A stretch of DNA of 18,548 bases from contig JAGZKI010000049.1 in the NCBI GenBank assembly GCA_018365265.1, forward strand, positions 1 to 18,548, given 5' to 3'. Below are positions 1 through 7,339 of this stretch, in pieces. The stretch is from Streptococcus parasanguinis (GTDB taxonomy: Bacteria; Bacillota; Bacilli; Lactobacillales; Streptococcaceae). Every line of letters begins with the position of its first letter. Within the stretch, counting starts at the first letter, position 1. Below the pieces are notes generated by a model, which did not search any database, was not told the origin of the DNA, and was given only the letters and a program-made list of their open reading frames with translations. The translations under genes and the position numbers were made by a program.

Positions 1-110
1 TAGGGCTGTAAAAGCTGATGAAATCAGCGTAGTAGAGCCCACTCAACCACTGCGTCTTGCTCGACAATCCAAAAACAATTGAGAGGCTAGGACTTTTGTA
101 CCAGCCTCTT
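1..110 (-). repeat. Streptococcal intergenic repeat, copy 1 (truncated by window start)
   Basis: Read on the minus strand this matches the copies at 11196-11370 and 18397-18548 almost base for base, from the GAGGCTGG start (about 108) down to the AGCCCTA segment at the window edge. The rest of the element lies outside the window. The first hairpin (83-108) and the GCTGAT-TTC-ATCAGC core hairpin (near 17-31) are present. The first hairpin has one mismatch here (GTAC against GTCC) compared with copy 3. On the plus strand an open frame runs through it and stops at TGA 80-82; see the finding on the repeat. Confidence 0.85.
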
Positions 111-167
111 TCAGATTGATAACAAAGTCATCTCAGAAACTTTTCTTAGGTGAGTACGGACGTCAGC

Positions 168-250
168 GAACTTCGAAGAAGTTCCATGACTTAGTTTTGA
201 GCCTAAGGTCTCAAAACTCCCGAGTGCCTGAAATAATTGTATTTCAGGCA
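168..250. other. Cluster of three tandem hairpins
   Basis: Three perfect short inverted repeats lie close together: GAACTTC/GAAGTTC (168-184, 7-bp stem), TTTTGAG/CTCAAAA (195-216, 7-bp stem) and TGCCTGAAATA/TATTTCAGGCA (225-250, 11-bp stem with ATTG loop). No long T-run follows, so it is not a typical terminator. It may be a second kind of intergenic repeat or a remnant of a structured RNA. I do not recognise the family. The remaining stretch to 620 holds no convincing gene. Confidence 0.5.
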
Positions 251-478
251 CATTTCTCACAGCGAAAAGTTTCAGTGTATGTTTGAATGAACCTTGGAAA
301 AAATATCATTTTCATTATTTTGCATCAATTAGGTTGTTTTATGTAAATGTAATTTGTCCATATTCTAAAAAATTGATTCAGAAGTTTTCACTAAACTCCT
401 TTTTTTATTTCCTCCGCTCTGCATAGTCGACAAAATGAAACTTGTCTAATTTGTGTCGGCTTTCGGTGAATTGGAATT

Positions 479-655
479 ACCGTCCGTCTGCTAGGTGAAC
501 TTGGGAGCGGACCGTCACCACGTGTTGGTCTTTTCCAAGATCTAGTAAGATTTTGTCGCGATTATCGATTGGTGAAATCAAAATTTCTTTCTTTTTGGGT
601 CGAAGTGTTTTTCTTTTTGAAAAATATTTTTGAAAGCGCTTGAAAATGCAAAGTC
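479..655 (-). pseudogene. Possible decayed reading frame without start codon
   Basis: On the minus strand an open frame of about 58 codons runs from just after a TGA near 655 to a TAA at 479-481. Its C-terminal half looks coding, with stretches such as PKKKEILISPIDNRD and HVVTVRSQVHLADGR. There is no ATG, GTG or plausible ribosome site upstream. The frame also runs through the strong plus-strand promoter at 640-668. It may be the 3' end of a degraded gene or chance. A small palindrome (464-482) covers its stop. I do not recognise the product. Confidence 0.2.
631..644 (+). promoter_or_regulatory. cre-like site (CcpA) over the nuclease promoter
   Basis: TGAAAGCGCTTGAA matches the common catabolite-responsive element TGWAARCGYTTWCA at 12 of 14 positions and overlaps the -35 box at 640-645. 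Binding of CcpA there would be expected to repress the downstream nuclease when good sugars are present. This is a motif match only. Confidence 0.5.
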
Positions 656-668
656 ATTCCCTTATAAT
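640..668 (+). promoter_or_regulatory. Promoter of wall-anchored nuclease gene
   Basis: TTGAAA (640-645) and a perfect TATAAT (663-668) are separated by 17 bp. Transcription should start near 675. The TTG at 640 therefore cannot be the translation start, because it lies in the -35 box. Confidence 0.8.
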
Positions 669-702
669 AAAAGAGGAAAACTTTTTAGGGATGGAGAAAC
701 GC

Positions 703-3015
703 ATGAGAAAAAACGGTAAAAAGATTCGCCTACTGGGAGTAGCCGCCTTATTGGCTAGTCAGTTGGGGGTCTTTAGCAGTACCCTCACGGTAGTTGCAGA
801 CGAGACCACAGCTTCGACTTCAGAGCCAGCGCTAGTGACGAACACTAGTAGTGAGGAGAGCTCGACAAATCATTCGACTTCCGCTACTACAACAACTCCA
901 GAAGCTACGACGAGAGCTTCGAGTGATAAAGAAGAGACATCTAGCAGTTCCTCAGATGATACTGAGGAGAAAACGGTTAAGATCGGGGACATTCAAGGGG
1001 AATCGCAACGCTCTCCACTGGAAGGCCAAAAGGTAGCCATCAAAAATGCGGTGGTGACCAAGACAGACCGCTATGGTTTTTATGCCCAAGATATTGAATC
1101 GGATGGGAATAGTCGGACTTCAGACGGGATTTATGTTGTTTCCAAATACAAGGTGAAAGTCGGTGACAAGGTTAAAATCACCGGTACCGTCAAGGAAGGC
1201 TATATGGAAGAGGTTACCTTGGGAGCTGGGAAGACCTTTAAGGAACCGACGAATAGTTTAACGGTGACCATGCTGGTCGATGCTTGGATCACCAAAGACG
1301 GGACAGCCCCTCTTCCAGAAGCTGTGAATATCACTGCGGGGATGCCAGCGGAGGTGAAGCCTAATCCGACTGCTTATGCTCCAGAAACTGATGCTCTCGA
1401 TTATTGGGAAAGCCTGGAAGGAATGCTCACGGTGGTGAAGAAACCGCATGTCCTTGGTCCCCAGTACAAAGGAGATATCTATGTCTTGGGAGAAGATTTT
1501 ACAGGCCTTCCTTTAAACAATATTGGGGGTCTGAATCTACGGCCACATGCACAAAATACAGCGACAATCCCGGTTTATGTTGGGAATAAGTTTATCGCAA
1601 AAGCCAAGGATTACTTTACAGAAGATGTGACAGGAGTGGTAACGTATCGAAATAGCTTCTATAAATTAGAGCCCACTCAACAGTTGACGGTCCAAGATGG
1701 TGGCTTGCAGCGTCAAGCAGCTCAAACCCAACCAAGTGAGGACAAGCTGACCATTGCTTCCTATAATATTGAAAATTTCTCGGCAAACAATGCCAAAAAT
1801 GAAACCCCAGAGGATAAGGTGACGCTGATTGCCAATTCCTTTATCCATGAAATTTACAATCCAGACATCATTACTTTGATCGAAGTGCAGGACAATAATG
1901 GTAGTGTGGATGACGGAACGACCAGTGGTGTTGAAAGTGGACGCAAACTAGCCAATCGGATCAAGGAATTGGGTGGCAAGAGCTATGAGTATACGGAGGT
2001 TGCTCCAGTAGATGGCGCTGACGGAGGAAAGCCTGGTTCCAATATTCGTTTGGGAATCCTCTACAATCCAGAACGCGTGAGCTTAGCCAAAAAAGAGGCA
2101 GCAACTAGCAACGAGGCAGCGCAATTTGACAAGGGACACCTGGTTAAAAATCCAGCTCGGATTGCCCCTAATGACCCATCGTTTGATCATACTCGCAAGT
2201 CCTTAGCCCTTGAATTTGAATTCAAAGGTCAACCAGTTGTGGTGATTGCCAATCACTTGAAATCAAAAATTGGAGATGATGCTATTTATGGGGCAAGCCA
2301 ACCAGCAGTGGAACATACCTTGCCAACTCGTGAAGCACAAGCCAGTGTCATCCATCAATTCGTCCAAGAAGGCTTGAAGCAAAATCCGAAGACCACCTTT
2401 GTTTTGACGGGTGATTTTAATGACTACGATTTCTCAACCACAGCACAGATCCTTGCGGGCAACGAACTAACCAACTTAATGGCCCAACATGATGCAGGCG
2501 ATCGCTATTCTTATTTCTACCGTGGAAGCAATCAAGTTTTGGATAACATTTTTATCTCAAACAACATGGCAGCTAAAGCAAGGTTTGAACCAGTCCATAT
2601 CAATGCTTCCTTTATGAAGGAACATGGTCGTGCATCAGACCATGATCCTGTCTTAGTCCAAATCGACTTTAGTGGAGCACAAACTCCAGGAACGCCGACG
2701 GATGATCAACAAGGAAATGCAGGACAACCAACGGATCAAACCAGCCCTTCTTCATCGAATACAGGGTCTCAACTAGTCCCTCATCAGGCTCAAGCCAATG
2801 AACAAAAGAGTTCACCATCTGAAAGCAAAGAGAAGGGCAAGAACGAAGATGAGAAGCAAGACGACAAGGAAGAGGCAGCAACAGAAACGAAGACACCAGG
2901 TAAACGGAAAATCCTTCCATCTACTGGACAAGAAACAAGCTATCTAGCTCTTTTTGGAGTGGCAGTAGCTACGATGATTCTTGTTTGGTACAAGAAGAAG
3001 AAGACGACTCACTAG
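703..3015 (+). CDS. swan: Cell-wall-anchored extracellular nuclease (SWAN/SpnA-like)
   Basis: This is a secreted DNase anchored to the cell wall. Homologues in the family (SpnA, SWAN, SsnA) degrade extracellular DNA, including neutrophil traps. From ATG 703 it has 770 residues: a signal peptide (MRKNGKKIRLLGVAALLAS), a Ser/Thr/Glu-rich linker to about residue 95, a YhcR-type OB-fold (about 100-180), and an endonuclease/exonuclease/phosphatase domain (about 350-655). Visible catalytic motifs are SYNIEN (from 353), E394, NH (517-518), GDFND (D571, N573) and SDHD (D646, H647). A charged repeat-like linker leads to LPSTG at 738-742, a membrane segment and a KKKK tail, as expected for sortase A anchoring. 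ATG 703 has GGAG (693-696) six bases upstream; the longer frame from 640 begins inside the promoter. It is monocistronic, with its own promoter, a cre-like site and a terminator. It is shorter than I recall for S. pyogenes SpnA, so it may have fewer OB-folds. The symbol is by analogy. Confidence 0.88.
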   Translation: MRKNGKKIRLLGVAALLASQLGVFSSTLTVVADETTASTSEPALVTNTSSEESSTNHSTSATTTTPEATTRASSDKEETSSSSSDDTEEKTVKIGDIQGESQRSPLEGQKVAIKNAVVTKTDRYGFYAQDIESDGNSRTSDGIYVVSKYKVKVGDKVKITGTVKEGYMEEVTLGAGKTFKEPTNSLTVTMLVDAWITKDGTAPLPEAVNITAGMPAEVKPNPTAYAPETDALDYWESLEGMLTVVKKPHVLGPQYKGDIYVLGEDFTGLPLNNIGGLNLRPHAQNTATIPVYVGNKFIAKAKDYFTEDVTGVVTYRNSFYKLEPTQQLTVQDGGLQRQAAQTQPSEDKLTIASYNIENFSANNAKNETPEDKVTLIANSFIHEIYNPDIITLIEVQDNNGSVDDGTTSGVESGRKLANRIKELGGKSYEYTEVAPVDGADGGKPGSNIRLGILYNPERVSLAKKEAATSNEAAQFDKGHLVKNPARIAPNDPSFDHTRKSLALEFEFKGQPVVVIANHLKSKIGDDAIYGASQPAVEHTLPTREAQASVIHQFVQEGLKQNPKTTFVLTGDFNDYDFSTTAQILAGNELTNLMAQHDAGDRYSYFYRGSNQVLDNIFISNNMAAKARFEPVHINASFMKEHGRASDHDPVLVQIDFSGAQTPGTPTDDQQGNAGQPTDQTSPSSSNTGSQLVPHQAQANEQKSSPSESKEKGKNEDEKQDDKEEAATETKTPGKRKILPSTGQETSYLALFGVAVATMILVWYKKKKTTH

Positions 3016-3036
3016 CGTGTTTTATAAGAAAGATCT

Positions 3037-3064
3037 AAAAAAGGAGTCTCTGGCTCCTTTTTTT
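3037..3064 (+). terminator. Intrinsic terminator after nuclease gene
   Basis: AAAAAAGGAGTC pairs with GGCTCCTTTTTT around a TCT loop (one T-G pair), ending in a run of seven T. It lies 21 bases after the stop codon. Confidence 0.85.
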
Positions 3065-3164
3065 CTCCTAAAATACAGGACAGATAGTCCCATATTGGAA
3101 ACTGTACTAGGACAATGAAAACTACTGAAAAAAACAGATTCTTTTCAAAAAGAAGCTTAAACTC

Positions 3165-3192
3165 TTTAAAATAGATGGAATCGTGTTATAAT
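3165..3192 (+). promoter_or_regulatory. Promoter of pflA
   Basis: TTTAAA (3165-3170) and a perfect TATAAT (3187-3192) are 16 bp apart, about 40 bases before the pflA start. Confidence 0.65.
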
Positions 3193-3198
3193 AAAGTC

Positions 3199-3212
3199 AT
3201 AAAACGTTTTCA
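3199..3212 (+). promoter_or_regulatory. cre-like site downstream of pflA -10
   Basis: ATAAAACGTTTTCA matches the cre core (AANCGNTNNCA) at all positions except the leading TG. It lies over the likely transcription start, where CcpA would block initiation. Control of pyruvate formate-lyase genes by CcpA is established in lactic acid bacteria. The site here is inferred. Confidence 0.45.
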
Positions 3213-3229
3213 AGAGAAGAGGTTCCTCA

Positions 3230-4024
3230 ATGGAAAATGAAACAGTTGACTATGGAAAAGTAACAGGAATGGTACACTCAACAGAAAGTTTTGGTGCAGT
3301 AGACGGGCCTGGGATCCGCTTTATTGTCTTCCTTCAAGGCTGTCAAATGCGGTGCCAATACTGCCACAATCCAGATACTTGGGCAATGGAAACCAACAAG
3401 TCCCGTGAGCGGACGGTGGATGATGTCTTAGAAGAAGCCCTCCGTTATCGTGGATTTTGGGGCGAAAAAGGGGGAATCACTGTCAGTGGTGGAGAAGCCC
3501 TCTTGCAGATTGACTTTTTGATTGCACTTTTTACCAAGGCTCAAGAGTTGGGGATTCACTGTACGCTTGATACCTGTGCCCTTCCTTTCCGGAATACGCC
3601 TCGTTATTTGGAAAAATTTGACCGCTTGATGGCGGTGACAGACTTGGTGCTTCTGGATATCAAGGAAATCAATGATGAACGTCACAAAATTGTGACCAGC
3701 CATACCAATAAAACGATTCTAGCTTGTGCCAAGTACCTATCTGATATTGGAAAACCAGTCTGGATTCGTCACGTTTTGGTCCCAGGTTTGACAGACCGGG
3801 ATGATGATTTGATCGAGCTTGGAAAATTTGTTAAAACCCTTAAAAATGTCGATAAATTTGAGATCCTTCCTTACCATACTATGGGGGAATTCAAATGGCG
3901 TGAATTGGGAATTCCGTACAAATTGGAGGGTGTGAAACCACCGACAAAAGAACGGGTCCAAAATGCAAAAGATTTGATGGAAACAGAAAGTTACCAAGAT
4001 TACCTGAAACGGGTCAAAGGATAA
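3230..4024 (+). CDS. pflA: Pyruvate formate-lyase-activating enzyme
   Basis: This is a radical SAM enzyme that installs the glycyl radical on pyruvate formate-lyase, allowing anaerobic mixed-acid fermentation (formate, acetate, ethanol). The 264-residue length is typical. The signature CxxxCxxC cluster is C38-C42-C45 (GCQMRCQYCHNP). It is followed by the GGE motif (TVSGGEALLQ) that contacts SAM, and by TDLVLLDIK in the core barrel. The start ATG has AGAGG (3218-3222) seven bases before it. The gene stands alone between its own promoter and terminator, with the pfl structural gene elsewhere, as is usual in streptococci. Another glycyl-radical activase is possible, but the short N-terminus without extra ferredoxin clusters favours PflA. 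Confidence 0.93.
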   Translation: MENETVDYGKVTGMVHSTESFGAVDGPGIRFIVFLQGCQMRCQYCHNPDTWAMETNKSRERTVDDVLEEALRYRGFWGEKGGITVSGGEALLQIDFLIALFTKAQELGIHCTLDTCALPFRNTPRYLEKFDRLMAVTDLVLLDIKEINDERHKIVTSHTNKTILACAKYLSDIGKPVWIRHVLVPGLTDRDDDLIELGKFVKTLKNVDKFEILPYHTMGEFKWRELGIPYKLEGVKPPTKERVQNAKDLMETESYQDYLKRVKG

Positions 4025-4031
4025 AAAGAAG

Positions 4032-4060
4032 AGACAGTTGGGCCTTCCAGCTGTCTTTTT
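4032..4060 (+). terminator. Intrinsic terminator after pflA
   Basis: AGACAGTTGG pairs with CCAGCTGTCT (10 bp, one G-T pair) around a 5-base loop, followed by TTTT. Confidence 0.85.
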
Positions 4061-4084
4061 CTGATGAAATGCACAACTATTCCC

Positions 4085-4113
4085 TTTCTTTAAATGGCAA
4101 AACGTGCTAAAAT
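4085..4113 (+). promoter_or_regulatory. Promoter of ppaC (extended -10)
   Basis: TGCTAAAAT (4105-4113) is an extended -10. A weak -35 (TTTCTT, 4085-4090) stands 17 bp upstream. Confidence 0.55.
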
Positions 4114-4149
4114 AGAGTGAATCTATAAATGAAATAAAGAGGTAGAAAC

Positions 4150-5085
4150 ATGTCAAAAATTCTCGTTTTTGGTCACCAAAATCCTGACTCAGATGCTATC
4201 GGCTCATCTGTAGCTTTTGCTTATCTTGCAAAAGAAGCTTATGGTTTGGATACAGAAGCAGTGGCCCTTGGAACTCCAAATGAAGAAACAGCTTTCGTGT
4301 TGGACTATTTTGGTGTGGAAGCACCACGCGTCATCACATCAGCTAAAGCAGAAGGTGCAGAGCAAGTCATCTTGACGGACCACAATGAATTCCAACAATC
4401 AGTATCAGATATTGCTGAAGTAGAAGTATATGGTGTAGTGGACCACCACCGTGTGGCTAACTTCGAAACTGCCAGCCCACTTTACATGCGTTTGGAACCA
4501 GTTGGATCAGCATCTTCTATCGTGTACCGCATGTTCAAAGAACACGGTGTAGCAGTGCCAAAAGAATTGGCAGGTTTGATGCTTTCAGGTTTGATTTCAG
4601 ATACTCTTCTTTTGAAATCTCCAACAACTCACCCATCTGATAAAGTGATTGCGCCAGAATTGGCTGAATTGGCTGGTGTCAACTTGGAAGAATATGGTCT
4701 TGCAATGCTCAAGGCTGGTACTAACTTGGCAAGCAAATCAGCAGAAGAATTGATCGACATCGATGCCAAGACTTTTGAATTGAACGGAAATAACGTTCGT
4801 GTGGCTCAAGTGAACACAGTTGATATTGCGGAAGTTTTGGAACGCCAAGCTGAAATCGAAGCAGCTATCCAAGCTGCCAATGCCGCTAACGGCTACTCTG
4901 ACTTTGTTTTGATGATTACAGACATCGTCAACTCAAACTCAGAAATCTTGGCTCTTGGTGCCAACATGGACAAGGTAGAAGCAGCCTTCAACTTCAAACT
5001 TGAAAACAACCACGCTTTCCTTCCAGGTGCCGTTTCACGTAAGAAACAAGTGGTTCCTCAATTGACTGAAAGCTTTAATGCATAA
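4150..5085 (+). CDS. ppaC: Manganese-dependent inorganic pyrophosphatase (family II)
   Basis: Hydrolyses pyrophosphate to phosphate in the cytosol, pulling forward DNA, RNA and aminoacyl-tRNA synthesis. It is a DHH-family enzyme of 311 residues. All the Mn ligands known for the family are visible: H9, D13 and D15 (GHQNPDSD), D77 (TDHNE), D98-H99-H100 (VDHHR) and D151 (LISDTLL). The C-terminal DHHA2 domain carries the substrate-binding SRKK motif (296-299). Codon use is strongly biased, as for a highly expressed gene. AAAGAGG (4136-4142) lies seven bases before ATG. It has its own promoter and is followed by a double hairpin terminator, just before the next gene. Confidence 0.97.
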   Translation: MSKILVFGHQNPDSDAIGSSVAFAYLAKEAYGLDTEAVALGTPNEETAFVLDYFGVEAPRVITSAKAEGAEQVILTDHNEFQQSVSDIAEVEVYGVVDHHRVANFETASPLYMRLEPVGSASSIVYRMFKEHGVAVPKELAGLMLSGLISDTLLLKSPTTHPSDKVIAPELAELAGVNLEEYGLAMLKAGTNLASKSAEELIDIDAKTFELNGNNVRVAQVNTVDIAEVLERQAEIEAAIQAANAANGYSDFVLMITDIVNSNSEILALGANMDKVEAAFNFKLENNHAFLPGAVSRKKQVVPQLTESFNA

Positions 5086-5090
5086 TGATA

Positions 5091-5135
5091 AATGGGGAAA
5101 CCCATTATTAAAAAGGAGTTTCGGCTCCTTTTTTG
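5091..5135 (+). terminator. Tandem hairpins and terminator after ppaC
   Basis: AATGGG/CCCATT (5091-5106) with a GAAA tetraloop is followed by a terminator of AAAAAGGAG/CTCCTTTTT type (5110-5135). The next gene's ribosome site begins only three bases later. Confidence 0.8.
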
Positions 5136-5148
5136 CTAGGAGAAGATC

Positions 5149-5661
5149 ATGTTAGAGACGGGCGATTTGATTTTTGTGAGAGAAGATACGGAAATGGGGC
5201 AGGCCATCCAGGTATCTACTGGCAACTATAGCCATGTGGCTATCTTTTTGGACGGTTTCATTTATCATGCCACGGTAGAAGGTGGCGTCCTTTCCCAAGC
5301 CCCTGAGGATTTCTTTGAAGCTGGAAAAGTCTATGACCTTTATCGCTATGCGCAGATTGATTGTCCAGAGGTCAAAAAGCGGGCAGAAAACCTTTTAGGG
5401 GCTCCCTACAATGCTTCCTTTTATCCAGATGGAGCTGGTTTCTATTGTTCCCAGTTCATTGCTGAACTACTTCCTATTTTTGAAACCATTCCCATGAAGT
5501 TTGGAGATGAGGAACAAGAGATTAGTTCGTTTTGGGAAGATTACTACAGAGAGCTTGGTCTAGCGGTTCCTTCAGATCAGCCCGGGACCAACCCGAGTCA
5601 GTTAGCCCAATCACCACAGCTACAGTTTAAAGAAAGGTATTTGGATGATTTGGATTCATGA
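5149..5661 (+). CDS. YiiX/YebB-like permuted papain (NlpC/P60-like) protein
   Basis: This is a 170-residue cytosolic protein with no signal peptide. The order of motifs is that of circularly permuted papain-fold proteins (YaeF/YiiX/YebB-type): an N-terminal GDLIFVRE strand, then the His box NYSHVAIF (H29), then the catalytic Cys box GFYCSQF (C100). In ordinary NlpC/P60 enzymes Cys comes before His. Members of this superfamily act on amide or thioester bonds, often of lipid or peptidoglycan-related substrates. The substrate here is unknown. The ribosome site AGGAGA (5138-5143) directly follows the ppaC terminator. There is no room for a separate promoter after that terminator, so expression probably depends on read-through from ppaC. 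Confidence 0.72.
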   Translation: MLETGDLIFVREDTEMGQAIQVSTGNYSHVAIFLDGFIYHATVEGGVLSQAPEDFFEAGKVYDLYRYAQIDCPEVKKRAENLLGAPYNASFYPDGAGFYCSQFIAELLPIFETIPMKFGDEEQEISSFWEDYYRELGLAVPSDQPGTNPSQLAQSPQLQFKERYLDDLDS

Positions 5662-5733
5662 AACAACAATCTGAATCTTTGATACAGTTTATAAGAGTTG
5701 CATCAAACTAAAGAAAAATATGTTCTACGTTCG

Positions 5734-5763
5734 AATACAACTTGTAAAAGTTGTATTTTTTTC
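5734..5763 (+). terminator. Intrinsic terminator after papain-like gene
   Basis: AATACAACTT pairs perfectly with AAGTTGTATT around GTAA, followed by a T-run. Part of its A/T symmetry could also work on the minus strand. Confidence 0.8.
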
Positions 5764-5783
5764 TAATATCCTCTGGATGTTTC

Positions 5784-5812
5784 TTGTTTAGACAGATAAA
5801 ATATGATATACT
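5784..5812 (+). promoter_or_regulatory. Promoter of MBL-tetR operon
   Basis: TTGTTT (5784-5789) and TATACT (5807-5812) have a 17-bp spacer. The predicted start of transcription falls at or inside the palindrome at 5819-5843. Confidence 0.7.
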
Positions 5813-5818
5813 TCACAA

Positions 5819-5843
5819 AAAAACTAACCACTGGTTAGTTTTT
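5819..5843. promoter_or_regulatory. Palindromic operator, probably for the TetR regulator
   Basis: AAAAACTAACC and GGTTAGTTTTT form a perfect 11-bp inverted repeat around ACT. It lies immediately downstream of the -10 box, where a bound dimer would block transcription. Length and symmetry fit TetR-family operators. The TetR-type gene is the second gene of this operon, so autoregulation is the natural inference. Confidence 0.7.
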
Positions 5844-5869
5844 GCTGGAAATCAAAGGAGGAAGTAAAT

Positions 5870-6571
5870 ATGTCTTTCTTGTATCGTTTATTAACACGTA
5901 CAAAACAAATCAGTCCACATATAAAAAAGTTTGAGTCCGAATTGGGCATTTTTGTTGTCAGCATATGGCTAGTTGAATCATCTGGTCGCTTTTATGTGAT
6001 TGATACGGGAATGCGAGGAATGGAGAAGTACGCTGCCCAGTTTTTACTCCCACAAAAAATTGAAGCAATTTTTCTGACCCATGGACATCCAGATCATATC
6101 AAAGGTTTGCCCTATCTTAGACAGCACTTTGGGAACATCCCGACTTTAATCAGTGAGAAGGAATTCCCCTATATTTCAGGCAAAGAACCTTTTCCTAATA
6201 GAAAAGAGAAAGAAAAAGTCATTTTTGACCCGGTTACTTTTATAACTGTTGAAAGTCAAGAGGGTCAAGACTTGTTAAGTAGGGCAGGATTAAAACCCCT
6301 ATTTTCTCCTGGTCATTCCCCTGGTCATGTTGTTTATTACCATGAAGAGGATCAAGTTTTAATTGCTGGAGACCTTTTTACAGCTACGAGAAATGGAAAG
6401 TTGCGTCCACCAATGAAAGGATATACAGCAGATATGAGACAAGCTTTAGCTAGTGGAGAAAGAATTATCAAGAGATATTCGCAGGCACTTGTTAGTGTTT
6501 GTCATGGTAGTGAGGTAAAAGATGCAGTACGAGATTTTGAGGCATCGGATGGGTTTAAAGGGAGTTTGTAA
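5870..6571 (+). CDS. Metallo-beta-lactamase-fold hydrolase
   Basis: This is a cytosolic 233-residue metal hydrolase. The dinuclear Zn site is complete: HGHPDH (H71, H73, D75, H76), H149 in GHSPGH, D168 in IAGDLF, and H212 in VCHGSE. Such proteins include glyoxalase II-like thioesterases, lactonases and other detoxification enzymes. The sequence does not single out one substrate. A very good ribosome site (AGGAGG, 5856-5861) precedes the ATG. It is the first gene of a two-gene operon with the TetR regulator, whose start overlaps its stop by one base. Codons such as AGA, AGG and ATA are more frequent here than in neighbouring genes, which suggests the pair was acquired. Confidence 0.85.
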   Translation: MSFLYRLLTRTKQISPHIKKFESELGIFVVSIWLVESSGRFYVIDTGMRGMEKYAAQFLLPQKIEAIFLTHGHPDHIKGLPYLRQHFGNIPTLISEKEFPYISGKEPFPNRKEKEKVIFDPVTFITVESQEGQDLLSRAGLKPLFSPGHSPGHVVYYHEEDQVLIAGDLFTATRNGKLRPPMKGYTADMRQALASGERIIKRYSQALVSVCHGSEVKDAVRDFEASDGFKGSL

Positions 6572-7149
6572 TGGCAAAGGATACAAGATCTAGAATTATC
6601 AGGGCAGCCGAAGAACTTTTCCGGACAGAATCTCAGCAAAAAGTAGGAATCAGGCAGATTGCTCAAGCTGCAGGATGTTCACATACAGCTATTTATCAGT
6701 ATTTTAAAAAGAAAGAGGATATATTATATGCAGTAGCGGAAAAACCGTTAACTCATCTCTATCATACTTGCTTAGAAATCAGTCATTCCAAGCAGAATGA
6801 TAAGGAACGTCTGCTTCAAATCTGTCAAGTATACGTGGATTTTGGGTTTAGAGAACGTAATATTTATGAATTATTGATTTTTTACCGTGGAGAGCATGAA
6901 GATTCAGGCGATTGTTCGCAACCGTTGATGCAATTGAGAATGAAAAGTTATCGTTTGTTGGAAGAAGCTATTGATGTCTTTTTACCGAAAGACTTATCTG
7001 ATGCAGAAGCGCTAAATATTCGTAGTGGAATCTTTATTTTTTTACATGGCTTAGTGAGTATCTACAGTAGGGACAATGAAGAATGTCCAGAACGCATTAA
7101 GCAACTACTGACTGATTTTATTTCTTTTAAAATAATAGAAATGAAATGA
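6571..7149 (+). CDS. TetR/AcrR family transcriptional regulator
   Basis: A 192-residue one-component repressor. The N-terminal helix-turn-helix (about 20-50) is typical: GIRQIAQAAGCSHTAIYQYF followed by KKKEDIL. The C-terminal helical domain should bind a ligand, which is unknown. ATG 6571 uses the last base of the upstream stop codon, with GGGAG (6560-6564) before it, so the two genes are translationally coupled. The probable target is the palindrome at 5819-5843. A simple reading is that the inducer is a substrate of the MBL enzyme or a related toxic compound. Base composition is AT-rich like its partner. No clear strong terminator follows. Confidence 0.9.
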   Translation: MAKDTRSRIIRAAEELFRTESQQKVGIRQIAQAAGCSHTAIYQYFKKKEDILYAVAEKPLTHLYHTCLEISHSKQNDKERLLQICQVYVDFGFRERNIYELLIFYRGEHEDSGDCSQPLMQLRMKSYRLLEEAIDVFLPKDLSDAEALNIRSGIFIFLHGLVSIYSRDNEECPERIKQLLTDFISFKIIEMK

Positions 7150-7293
7150 GTTGGAATAACTTATGGGGCTTCTACAGTAAACTTGGATTGAAAAGACTAA
7201 GTTCTTTTATTGCCTTATTTTCCCCTCTTGCCTGCCTATCCATAAATTGAAGATTTTGTCCTTTGGTATTGATTTCGCTTAAACTAATTTTTA

Positions 7294-7302
7294 TGTTACA
7301 AT
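7294..7302 (+). promoter_or_regulatory. Extended -10 promoter before DUF1803-like gene
   Basis: TGTTACAAT is a good extended -10 located 38 bases before the start codon. No clear -35 is present at the proper distance. Confidence 0.45.
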
Positions 7303-7339
7303 AAGAACGAACCGATAAAACAGTAAACGAGACCTATTT

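Noticed and set aside
640..702. TTG 640 or ATG 691 as start of the nuclease
   Set aside because: TTG 640 lies in the -35 box, and ATG 691 has no ribosome site at proper distance; ATG 703 has GGAG six bases upstream and a standard signal peptide.
3737..4156. Minus-strand open frame of 139 codons over pflA
   Set aside because: A shadow of the pflA coding frame, with low-complexity F/C-rich translation and no ribosome site.
5819..5843. The palindrome as a transcription terminator
   Set aside because: The stem and T-run could terminate, but it lies just after a strong promoter and before a gene with its own ribosome site; an operator is a better explanation.
7191..7208. AAAAGA/TCTTTT stem after tetR as a terminator
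   Set aside because: Only six A-T-rich pairs and an interrupted T-run; too weak to call.
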